This document shows, piece after piece, positions 15,675-22,522 of a stretch of 33,903 nt of DNA. A program made the translations under genes and the position numbers. The stretch's first letter is position 1. Each line of letters opens with the position of its first letter. Origin of the DNA: JAIBJP01 sp035639875 (GTDB taxonomy: Bacteria > Actinomycetota > Thermoleophilia > Gaiellales > Gaiellaceae); the NCBI GenBank assembly GCA_035639875.1, contig DASQXE010000017.1:1-33903 (forward strand), read 5' to 3'. The notes under the pieces are model-generated. The model had not been told where the DNA came from. It ran no database searches and worked only from the letters and a program-made list of their open reading frames with translations.

Positions 15675-17654
15675 CTAGCCTGCCTCCTTCTCCTGCTCGG
15701 TCGCCGCGCGTTCCTTGATCTCGTCGACGACCGCCGGCTCGGCCAGCGTCGTCGTGTCTCCGAGCGGGCGATTCTCGGAGACGTCGCGGAGCAGCCGGCG
15801 CATGATCTTCCCCGAGCGGGTCTTCGGCAGCTCGGGCGTAAAGACGATGTTCGCCGGCTTGGCGATCGGGCCGATCTTCCGCGCGACGTGGTCGCGCAGC
15901 TCCTCGAGCATCTCGACCGAGCCCTCCTCGCTACCCTTCAGCGAGACGAACGCGACGATCGCCTGGCCCGTCTGGGGGTCGCTCCGGCCGCACACGGCCG
16001 CCTCGGCGACCCGCTGGTGGTCGACGAGAGCGCTCTCGACCTCGATCGTCGAGATCCGGTGCCCGGAGATGTTCATCACGTCGTCGACGCGGCCGAGGAG
16101 CCAGAAGTCGCCGTCCTCGTCGATCCGGGCGCCGTCACCCGCGAAGTACACGTCCGAGAACTTGCTCCAGTAGGTCTCGACGTAGCGGTCCGGATCCTTG
16201 TAGATGCCGCGGAGCATCGCGGGATACGGCTTGCGCAAGACGAGGTAGCCGCCTCCTCCGGGACCGACCTCGTTGCCCTGCTCGTCGTACACGGCCGCGT
16301 CCACGGTGGGAAACGGCTTCGTTGCGGAGCCCGGCTTGAGCGTCGTTATCCCGGGCAGCGGCGTGATCAGGATCATGCCCGTCTCCGTCTGCCACCACGT
16401 GTCGACGACGGGGGTGCGGTTGCCGCCGACGTGCTCGCGGTACCAGACCCACGCCTCGGGGTTGATCGGCTCCCCGACCGTGCCGAGCAGGCGTAGCGAG
16501 GAGAGATCGTGGTTCTCCGCGTGCTCGGGGCCCCACTTCATGTGCGCTCGGATCGCAGTCGGCGCCGTGTAGAGGATGTCGACCTTGTACCGCTCGATGA
16601 TCTCCCACCAGCGCTCGGGGCTCGGAAAGTTGGGCACGCCTTCGTAGATGACCCCGGTCGTGCCGTTGCAGAGCGGCCCGTAGACGATGTAGCTGTGGCC
16701 GGTCACCCAACCGATGTCGGCGGCGCACCAGTACACGGAGTCAGGCTTCACGTCGAAGATGTAGTAATGCGTCGTCGACGTCCCGACGAGGTAACCGCCC
16801 GTGGTGTGCACGATGCCCTTCGGCTTCGCGGTCGTGCCTGACGTGTAGAGCAAGTAGAGGAGGTCCTCGGCGTCCATCGGCTCGCACGGACAGGACTTCG
16901 GGTCGTCGCTCTGCCCCTCGACGAGGTCCTCCCACCAGACGTCGCGGCCGTCCTGGAACCGAACGTCGCCACCTGTCCGCCGCAGGACGACCGTCTGCTT
17001 GATCGTCGGCGTCTGCTCGAGGGCCTCGTCGGCGTTGCCCTTCAGCGGGACTTTCTTGCCGCCGCGCCAGCCCTCGTCCTGGGTGATCAGGTACTCGCAC
17101 TCCATGTCGTTGATGCGACCGGCGAGCGAGTCGGCCGAAAAGCCACCGAAGACGACCGTGTGGGGGGCGCCGATTCGCGTGCACGCGAGCATGGCCACCG
17201 GCAGCTGCGGGACCATGCCCATGTAGATCGCGACCGGGGTCCCCTTCTGGACGCCGAGGCTCTTGAGGCCGTTGGCGAAGCGGACGACCTCGCGCTGCAG
17301 CTCGGCGAACGTGATCTCGCGGCGCTCGCCCTCCGGCTCGCCCTCCCAGTAGTACGCGACCTTGTCGCCCAGCCCGGCCTCGACGTGCCGGTCGACGCAG
17401 TTGAAGCAGACGTTGAGCTTGCCGCCGATGAACCACTTCGCATAGGGCGGATCCCACTCGTAGACCTTCTCGAAGTCCGTGAACCACGAGACGCGCTCGC
17501 GCGCCTCGGTCTCCCAGAACTCCTCGAAGTCGCGCTCGTAGATGTCCGGCTGTGCGTTCGCCTGCGCGGCGAAGTCCTCGGGCGGCTCGTACCGGCGCTC
17601 CTCGAGGAGGATCGTCTCGATGGCGTGCGCTTGGGTCTGAACGCTGTCCGCCAT
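15675..17654 (-). CDS. acsA: Acetyl-CoA synthetase (acetate-CoA ligase, AMP-forming)
   Basis: A 659-residue adenylate-forming enzyme converting acetate, ATP and CoA to acetyl-CoA. Visible are the N-terminal FWETEARERVSWF cap, WFIGGKLNVCFNCVDRH, the phosphate-binding loop YTSGTTAKPKG, VDTWWQTETG, and the hinge GRVDDVMNISGHR. The acetylation-site motif PKTRSGKIMRR has its catalytic lysine at K616, the residue controlled by reversible acetylation in many bacteria. The start ATG lies 4 bp after the transporter stop, with GAGG upstream inside the transporter gene. Together with the transporter and malate synthase it forms an acetate-assimilation operon; it can also recycle acetate made by the opposing TPP enzyme. 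Confidence 0.97.
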   Translation of the reverse strand: MADSVQTQAHAIETILLEERRYEPPEDFAAQANAQPDIYERDFEEFWETEARERVSWFTDFEKVYEWDPPYAKWFIGGKLNVCFNCVDRHVEAGLGDKVAYYWEGEPEGERREITFAELQREVVRFANGLKSLGVQKGTPVAIYMGMVPQLPVAMLACTRIGAPHTVVFGGFSADSLAGRINDMECEYLITQDEGWRGGKKVPLKGNADEALEQTPTIKQTVVLRRTGGDVRFQDGRDVWWEDLVEGQSDDPKSCPCEPMDAEDLLYLLYTSGTTAKPKGIVHTTGGYLVGTSTTHYYIFDVKPDSVYWCAADIGWVTGHSYIVYGPLCNGTTGVIYEGVPNFPSPERWWEIIERYKVDILYTAPTAIRAHMKWGPEHAENHDLSSLRLLGTVGEPINPEAWVWYREHVGGNRTPVVDTWWQTETGMILITPLPGITTLKPGSATKPFPTVDAAVYDEQGNEVGPGGGGYLVLRKPYPAMLRGIYKDPDRYVETYWSKFSDVYFAGDGARIDEDGDFWLLGRVDDVMNISGHRISTIEVESALVDHQRVAEAAVCGRSDPQTGQAIVAFVSLKGSEEGSVEMLEELRDHVARKIGPIAKPANIVFTPELPKTRSGKIMRRLLRDVSENRPLGDTTTLAEPAVVDEIKERAATEQEKEAG

Positions 17655-17658
17655 CTCG

Positions 17659-18360
17659 CTACCTCGTAGCTCCGGCCAGCGGCCGCCGCCGCCCGAAGCT
17701 GAACCGCTCGCCGGTCCACAAGGCCCGCCCGACCGGGACGATCGCCCGACCCTCGTTCATCGCAGCGAGCACAAGCGCCGCAGAGGCATACCAGGCGACC
17801 GCAGCGGTCACAATCCCCGCCCAGCCGCCGGCACGGATCCAACCGACGTCGGCCCCCGCAGGCGCGACGCCACGATGGGCGGCGACCCAGAACCCGATTG
17901 CGAGCAGGATCTCGGTGATCTCGAGCGTCAGGAAGACGCCGAAGACGGCCAGATTGACCCGCAGGCTCCAGAGCATCATGTACGTGTTGAAGATGGCGAA
18001 CGAGAGCAGGAACCACGCAAGCCCGTTCGCAACGTCGGCGCCTTTTAGCGTGCCGCCCAGCTTCGTCGTCTCGATGAGGATGACGAAGATGCCGAGCGAG
18101 AGCCAGAAGCCTCCGTATGTCGAGAACGCGGTGGAGCCGAACGCGTTCCGGTTGCGGAACTCCCACATTCCGGCGGTGATCTGAACGAGCCCACCGTAGA
18201 AGAGCGCGAGCCCAACCCACGCGATGTCGGGGATGAAGTTCGCGTTGTGGCCGCTCAGCATGAACGTCGTCAGCGCGAAGGCAGCGAGCCCGAGGGGCGC
18301 TGGATCGGCGACCGGGAGAGCGGCAGCGGACACGGCGGGACGTTCCTCGGCGATAGCCAT
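17659..18360 (-). CDS. satP: Acetate/succinate transporter, GPR1/FUN34/YaaH (SatP) family
   Basis: A 233-residue membrane protein with six predicted hydrophobic helices. The signature ADPAPLGLAAFALTTF corresponds to the family motif NPAPLGL; later come NANFIPDIAWVGLALFYGG and YGGFWLSLGIF. Members form acetate channels or proton symporters in the inner membrane. ATG 18360 was chosen because a strong ribosome-binding site (AGGGAGG) sits just upstream and the family motif follows at the normal distance; the frame continues upstream without homology. It is the first gene of the acetate operon, so acetate entry is coupled to activation by the synthetase. Confidence 0.93.
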   Translation of the reverse strand: MAIAEERPAVSAAALPVADPAPLGLAAFALTTFMLSGHNANFIPDIAWVGLALFYGGLVQITAGMWEFRNRNAFGSTAFSTYGGFWLSLGIFVILIETTKLGGTLKGADVANGLAWFLLSFAIFNTYMMLWSLRVNLAVFGVFLTLEITEILLAIGFWVAAHRGVAPAGADVGWIRAGGWAGIVTAAVAWYASAALVLAAMNEGRAIVPVGRALWTGERFSFGRRRPLAGATR

Positions 18361-18556
18361 TGTCCCTCCCTTTCTTGTGCGGACACTCGCTGGGCGAGAA
18401 TCCGCGCGTGTCATTACCCCTCGGCAGTACCCCCTCAGGCGCGATCTAAGCGCGCTAACGGCAGCTTGCCTGCGAGCGCGTGCCGAGGCTTGCAGAAGGT
18501 TCCCCGACCGCCTCCCTGGGTACGCGGGACCCGAAACCCGCCACGAGGAGGTTTGT
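18361..18556. promoter_or_regulatory. Divergent intergenic region between satP and a small repeat protein
   Basis: This 196-bp gap should carry the promoter of the acetate operon (leftward) and that of the small gene at 18557 (rightward). Ribosome-binding sites are clear on both sides (AGGGAGG for satP; GAGGAGG at 18545-18551 for the small gene). Near 18380-18405 a nested inverted repeat (GCGGA...TCCGC enclosing CTCGC-TGG-GCGAG) could be a hairpin or operator. I recognise no riboswitch and no certain -10 box. Confidence 0.4.
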
Positions 18557-18784
18557 GTGGACGCATTAGCCCTGAGACAGAGGATCATGAAGAGCCTTCT
18601 GCGGGAGGTCACGGAGCCGAGCTATCCGAGCGTGACGATGCTGAATCGGGTCGAAGGGGCCTTGGCGAGCAAGGAAGACCTGGCCGATTACGTGGAGGTC
18701 CTGGTCGAGAAGGTCGAGTCGACCCGGTATCCCAGCACCGAGATGCTCAACCGCGTCGACCGGTTGATCGGGCGACTCGACTAG
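18557..18784 (+). CDS. 75-residue protein of two YPS-MLNRV repeats, unknown function
   Basis: A small protein starting at GTG 18557, five bases after a strong GAGGAGG site. It contains two copies of a 23-residue unit, residues 14-36 and 49-71, each a short helix, then YPS, then xxMLNRV and another helix. Ten of 23 positions are identical (L, V, YPS, MLNRV). A basic N-terminal stretch (LRQRIMKSLLRE) precedes them. There is no signal peptide and no cysteine. I do not recognise the family. Its site, divergent from the acetate transporter, leaves open a regulatory or stress role; nothing in the sequence proves it. Confidence 0.7.
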   Translation: MDALALRQRIMKSLLREVTEPSYPSVTMLNRVEGALASKEDLADYVEVLVEKVESTRYPSTEMLNRVDRLIGRLD

Positions 18785-18830
18785 CAGGGCGCCGATTTGG
18801 CGTGGCGTTTGCTTCCGGCGCGGGCTCACT

Positions 18831-18860
18831 AACGGGAGCGACAGGGGGTCGATCCCCGGG
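18831..18860 (-). other. tRNA 3'-end-like sequence (T-arm plus acceptor-like strand), weak
   Basis: Read on the minus strand, a stem CGGGG, loop ATCGACC and stem CCCTG form a T-arm in which only the first loop base departs from the consensus. It is followed by TCGCTCCCG, nearly the acceptor strand of the tRNA-Gly fragment at 20302. No anticodon arm or 5' half is present. It may be an old attachment-site scar or chance in GC-rich DNA. Confidence 0.3.
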
Positions 18861-18946
18861 CTTACAGCTCACGGGATCGAGATCCTGTTCCCCCCGCTGA
18901 ACGGCAGCCGCTTGCCGAGTCGCTGAGCGAGACCGAGACTTCGGGT

Positions 18947-20299
18947 GTGCATCCGACGACCGATTACGCGAAGAGCGGGGACGTTCACGTTGCGTATCAG
19001 GTCCTCGGCGAAGGCCCGGTGAACCTCGTCTTCGTGCCGGGCTTCGTCTCCCACGTGGAGCACTTCTGGGAGGATCTGTCCCTGGCGCGGTTCCTTCGTC
19101 GGCTCGCCTCCTTCTCGCGGCTCGTATTCTTCGATAAGCGCGGCACGGGCCTGTCCGATCGGGTGTCCGAGGCTTGGGTGCCGACGCTCGAGGAGCGGAT
19201 GGACGACGTGCGCGCCGTGATGGATGCCGTCGGTTTCGAGCATGCGGCGATCTTTGCGCCCTCAGACGCCGGGTCGATGGCGATTCTGTTCGCCGCCACG
19301 TATCCGGACCGAACGACGGCGCTCGTCCTCTACGGCACCTTTGCGGCCGGTGCCAAGGAGCCCGGGTATCCGTGGGGCGGAACGCCGGCTGAGTGGGACG
19401 AAGCAGCCGAGCGCTGGCGTGAACGGTGGGGCCGCGTCGTCTTCGCGCTCGAGCGCTTCGCACCCAGCAAGGTCGGCGACAAGCACTTTGAGGATTGGTT
19501 TGGGCGTCTGGAGCGCTTGGCCGCGAGCCCGGGCGCGGCTGCGATGCTCGCTCGCATGAATGGCGACATCGACGTTCGCCGCGTGCTGCCGTCGATCAGC
19601 GTCCCGACGCTCGTGCTCCATCGCCGCGGGGAGCTCGTCGTCGCCGTCGAAGAGGGCCGGTTCATCGCCGAGCACATTCCGGGCGCGAAGTGGGTCGAGC
19701 TGGACGGTGTCGATCATTGGCCGTGGCTCGGTGACACGGACTCCGTGATCGAGGAGATCCAGGAGTTCCTCACCGGAACGCGCGAGTCGCCTGAGCCCGA
19801 TCGGGTGCTCGCGACCGTGCTCTTCACGGACATCGTCGGCTCGACGGAGCGCGCCGTCGCGGTCGGCGACCGTCGGTGGCGCGACGTGTTAGAGGATCAC
19901 CACGCCGTGGTGCGCAGTGAGTTGTCGCGTTTTCGTGGCCGCGAGATCGACACGAGCGGTGACGGCTTCTTCGCCATATTCGACGGGCCCGCACGCGCGG
20001 TCAGGTGCGCATGCGCGATCGTGGAGGGCGTGAAGCCGCTCGGCCTCGAGGTCCGGGCCGGCCTGCACACCGGCGAATGCGAATTGATCGGCGAGAAGGT
20101 CGGCGGTCTCGCGGTGCACACGTGTGCGCGCGTTGCCGCGCAGGCGGCGCCCGGCGAGGTGCTCGTCTCGCGGACCGTGAAGGACCTGATCGCCGGCTCG
20201 GGGATCCCGTTCGCGGACCGTGGCATTCACCGCCTGAAAGGCATCCCTGACGAGTGGCGACTCTTCGCCGTCGAGCAAGAACCCGGCGGCGATGTGTAA
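18947..20299 (+). CDS. Alpha/beta-hydrolase fused to class III adenylate/guanylate cyclase
   Basis: A 450-residue protein. Residues 1-275 are an alpha/beta-hydrolase domain (DKRGTGLSD at 63-71; candidate Ser106 in APSDAGS; His257 in DHWPW). Residues about 286-445 are a class III nucleotide cyclase domain with metal-binding D295 (LFTDIVGST) and D339 (DTSGDGFF) and the block VGGLAVHTCARVAAQA. The fusion is common in actinobacteria, and the hydrolase part is thought to sense a ligand. The nucleophile elbow is APSDAG rather than GxSxG, so hydrolysis is doubtful and a receptor role is more likely. The usual substrate-specifying Lys before TxGD is Asp335, so ATP or GTP preference is unclear. The start is GTG without a strong ribosome-binding site. 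A tRNA-Gly fragment begins 3 bp after the stop. Confidence 0.9.
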   Translation: MHPTTDYAKSGDVHVAYQVLGEGPVNLVFVPGFVSHVEHFWEDLSLARFLRRLASFSRLVFFDKRGTGLSDRVSEAWVPTLEERMDDVRAVMDAVGFEHAAIFAPSDAGSMAILFAATYPDRTTALVLYGTFAAGAKEPGYPWGGTPAEWDEAAERWRERWGRVVFALERFAPSKVGDKHFEDWFGRLERLAASPGAAAMLARMNGDIDVRRVLPSISVPTLVLHRRGELVVAVEEGRFIAEHIPGAKWVELDGVDHWPWLGDTDSVIEEIQEFLTGTRESPEPDRVLATVLFTDIVGSTERAVAVGDRRWRDVLEDHHAVVRSELSRFRGREIDTSGDGFFAIFDGPARAVRCACAIVEGVKPLGLEVRAGLHTGECELIGEKVGGLAVHTCARVAAQAAPGEVLVSRTVKDLIAGSGIPFADRGIHRLKGIPDEWRLFAVEQEPGGDV

Positions 20300-20301
20300 G
20301 A

Positions 20302-20348
20302 CGGGAGCGACGGAACTCGAACCCGCGACCTCCGGCGTGGCAGGCCGG
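20302..20348 (-). pseudogene. tRNA-Gly(GCC) 3' half, possible attachment-site scar
   Basis: On the minus strand the sequence reads, with exact canonical lengths, anticodon stem CCGGC, loop CTGCCAC (anticodon GCC), stem GCCGG, variable AGGTC, T-stem GCGGG, loop TTCGAGT, stem TCCGT (G-U pairs at both ends), acceptor strand CGCTCCC and discriminator G. The 5' half (GGGAGCG acceptor strand and D-arm) is absent; instead a 7-bp dyad (20355-20370) lies there, and no CCA is encoded. Such 3' halves are what integrases leave when an element inserts into a tRNA gene. No integrase is visible nearby. Confidence 0.6.
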
Positions 20349-20354
20349 TCTCGT

Positions 20355-20370
20355 CGCTTGGGGCCAAGCG
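20355..20370. repeat. Perfect 7-bp inverted repeat beside the tRNA fragment
   Basis: CGCTTGG-GG-CCAAGCG, six bases beyond the anticodon stem of the tRNA-Gly fragment. It could be a protein-binding dyad or the replaced junction of an old recombination event. The rest of 20371-20567 shows nothing I can support. Confidence 0.4.
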
Positions 20371-20567
20371 GGGATAGGCGGTGATTCACGGCGTCAGCTG
20401 GACTTTTCGCCTGGCGTTTGCGCGAATCGCGGGTGTCGGCGGAGGCTTCCGGGAGCCTCGTGCCGATCAGCGCGGGATGATTCGTTGCCTATCAGGACAA
20501 CAGAGGGATGTCCGTGGAATCGCCTTTCGTCGCCAACACAGGCGACGACCGCAGGGAGCCGCCGGTG

Positions 20568-21515
20568 CTACCCCTCGGAGCTATGGTCGAGCGTGAGGAC
20601 TATCGCGCCGGCGGCGCGGCCGGTGACTGCGGCTTGAAGCGCGCTCGCCGCGTCTGCCAACGCGAATCTCGCCCCAACGTTGAGTGAGAGCAGCCCATCT
20701 TTGAGTGCTTCGGCCAGTACAGCAAGCCGTTCGCCGTCGGCTTCGACGTAGACGTCCGCGACGGTGACTCCTCGTTCGGGTGTCGGTGGATCGCCGGTGA
20801 TCGTCGCGAGTCGGCCGTCGTCAGCAACTGCCTGCAGGGCGCTTGCCGCACCAGCAGGGGCGGCGTTGACAGCGGCGCCGACTCCGCGTCCGCCGGGAGA
20901 TGCCTCTCGCGCCCGGGTTGGCCAGTCGGGATCGTGGTAGTCGAGGACGATGCGCGCTCCGTAGTCGCGGACGCGCGACTCGCTCGACGGGCCCGCCGTT
21001 GCGACGACCGTCGCTCCGCGCGCGACGGCGAGTTGGACGACGAGTCCGCCTGTGACGCCGCCGGCGCCGTGCACGAGCACCCACTCCCCTGCCGGGGAAG
21101 GAGCCGCCTCGCTAAGCGCTTGGTCGGCAGTTAGCGCGGGCACCGGGAAGGCCGCCGCTGTCTCCCAGGGAACGGCGGCCGGCTTCGACGCGACGAGCGC
21201 GGCCGGAGCGACGAGCAGCTGCGCCCACGCGCCTTGGTGTCGCAGCGGCAGCGGATGCGTGAGCACCTCGTCGCCGGATGCGAAACTCGTTACGTCCTCG
21301 CCGACCGCGGCGACGACACCTGTCGCTTCGACGCCGAGTGCCAGCGGCGGCCTTCGGCCGACGTCCCATTCGCCCACGCGGACGAACTCGTCCCAGTTGG
21401 CGACCCCTGCGGCGCGCACCGAGATCACGAGCTCGTCCGGCGCGGGCGATGCCGGCGCCGCGAGCTCGAGCATCTGGACCTCGCCGCCGAACGCCTCGAT
21501 GCCGGCGGCCTGCAT
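20568..21515 (-). CDS. Zinc-independent medium-chain dehydrogenase/quinone oxidoreductase
   Basis: A 315-residue NADPH:quinone oxidoreductase-like member of the MDR superfamily. The GroES-like N-terminal half includes VRAAGVANWDEFVRVGEW and GVEATGVVAAVGEDV; the Rossmann half includes the nucleotide loop HGAGGVTGGLVVQLA and GATVVATAG. Zinc-ligand cysteines are absent, as expected for the quinone-reductase branch. The start at 21515 (MQAAGIEAFGG) matches the family opening and has AAGG just upstream; an in-frame ATG at 21542 adds nine residues without homology. The likely role is reduction of quinones or enones with NADPH; the substrate is unknown. The gene stands alone. Confidence 0.88.
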   Translation of the reverse strand: MQAAGIEAFGGEVQMLELAAPASPAPDELVISVRAAGVANWDEFVRVGEWDVGRRPPLALGVEATGVVAAVGEDVTSFASGDEVLTHPLPLRHQGAWAQLLVAPAALVASKPAAVPWETAAAFPVPALTADQALSEAAPSPAGEWVLVHGAGGVTGGLVVQLAVARGATVVATAGPSSESRVRDYGARIVLDYHDPDWPTRAREASPGGRGVGAAVNAAPAGAASALQAVADDGRLATITGDPPTPERGVTVADVYVEADGERLAVLAEALKDGLLSLNVGARFALADAASALQAAVTGRAAGAIVLTLDHSSEG

Positions 21516-21750
21516 CCGTCGCCTTGGCGCCATCTCGGGCATCCTAGATCCGGCTGCGGCAGTTCATACCGAACCTTCGAAAAACCGCGATTGTCGCGAC
21601 CAAGCCCAGTTCTCCCGCGGGATCAACGGGCTTATCCCGGGATCGATGGGGCGAAAATGCCTGCAAACTCGACATTTTCCAGATCAAGCGGGATCACAGC
21701 CGGACGCGCGAAAAACCGGCGGTCGTTCACGGCCATTTGTGGCAACGAAA

Positions 21751-21766
21751 CCTGCTCATTTGCAGG
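21751..21766 (-). terminator. Hairpin next to a tRNA-like sequence
   Basis: CCTGC-TCATTT-GCAGG, flanked by AAA on one side and AGGTTTT on the other, so it could terminate in either direction. On the minus strand it directly follows the tRNA-3'-like sequence at 21777-21801 and is followed by TTTCGTT, as expected of a tRNA terminator that outlived its gene. The stem is only 5 bp. Confidence 0.4.
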
Positions 21767-21776
21767 AGGTTTTCAG

Positions 21777-21801
21777 CGGAAGCGACGGGGCTCGAACCCC
21801 G
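21777..21801 (-). other. tRNA 3'-end-like sequence (T-arm and acceptor strand)
   Basis: The minus strand reads CGGGG, loop TTCGAGC, CCCGT, acceptor strand CGCTTCC and discriminator G. The loop is canonical but the T-stem has mismatches at its outer pairs. CGCTTCCG is the usual end of some tRNA-Ser genes. No intact anticodon arm precedes it, so it is at most a remnant. Confidence 0.35.
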
Positions 21802-21882
21802 CTCAGCCCGGAAGCGCCATGACCTCCGGACCGAGCGGTGCGGGGATTCCCGAGAGCAGTTGGGAGCTTCCGGCGCCTGTCA

Positions 21883-21907
21883 CGCCGGAGGTCGCGGGCC
21901 TCCGGCG
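21883..21907. repeat. Strong 9-bp hairpin in the gene-poor stretch
   Basis: CGCCGGAGG, loop TCGCGGG, CCTCCGGCG: a perfect 9-bp stem without a T run. The left arm plus loop repeats the bases CGCCGGAGGTCGCGGG found in the tRNA-Gly fragment (minus strand of 20302-20348). The surrounding 21543-22000 has no coding frame I can support. Confidence 0.45.
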
Positions 21908-21994
21908 GGATGTATGGTGGCGATGTTGCCTTCTTGGCAAACGGTGCGGGATGTATGCGGGATCAGGCTGCCCCTTGCAACTCTCACGGTCGAG

Positions 21995-22510
21995 TTACCG
22001 GACCCGGCCCTTGGATCTGATCGTCACGTAGACGTCGCCCGGTCCGCCTCCGGTCGGCGCCCGCCCGAAGTAGAGCGTGTCGGCGTCCCGGGAGCGCGAG
22101 GGCCTTGACTCACTGTCGCTGATGTTGACGTTCGGACCGAGGTTCTTCCGCTGCGACCTCCGAGGGCGGTTCGCGTCGGAGTCGAGCGGCGCCAGTAGGC
22201 GGCGCGAAGCGGTGAGCGGGCTCCGCAGCATCTCCGTGCCTGCTGTTCGATCGCGAAGGAAGCTCCGTTGCCGGCTTGCGGACGGCGAGAACATTGGGGG
22301 CCGCGACCGGTCGCTGGAACTCTTCGAGGGTGAACTCGCCGCCCGGCTTCACTTCGACCTCGTGTTCGATCTCCGCGTAGAGGCACTGGGTGATGAGGAT
22401 CCTGATTTGCGGCGGCCTCGTCCGCGAGCCGCGACGCGACGTTCGTCGGGAGCGCCAGAAAGCCGCTGATTGGCTCCGACCGTGAGCCCCGCATCACGGC
22501 GTTCACGCTA
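21995..22510 (-). pseudogene. Decayed coding region including a PD40 (TolB-like propeller) repeat fragment
   Basis: Several minus-strand frames carry short protein-like stretches that do not join. Near 22390-22510 one frame reads SEPISGFLALPTNVASRLAD. After a shift around 22400 another reads ILITQCLYAEIEHEVEVKPG and GEFTLEEF. At about 22010-22144 a third frame has LGPNVNISDSESRPS then DADTLYFGRAPTGGGPGDVY, closely resembling a PD40/WD40-like beta-propeller repeat (NxSxSESRPSxSxDGxTLYFxSxRPGGxGxxDxY). The first two stretches are not recognised. These are probably pieces of one or more degraded genes downstream of the TIR-like gene; sequencing error alone would need several indels. Confidence 0.5.
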
Positions 22511-22522
22511 CGCGGCCGGCAC

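Noticed and set aside
20302..20380. A complete tRNA-Gly gene
   Set aside because: The 5' acceptor strand and D-arm are absent; only the 3' half can be folded.
20508..20690. A short plus-strand frame beginning MSVESPFVANTGDD
   Set aside because: Most of it is antisense to the oxidoreductase gene and it has no ribosome-binding site or homology.
21870..21905. A plus-strand tRNA-Asp-like anticodon arm (CTGTCAC)
   Set aside because: The anticodon stem does not pair, and the bases are better explained by the 9-bp hairpin at 21883-21907.
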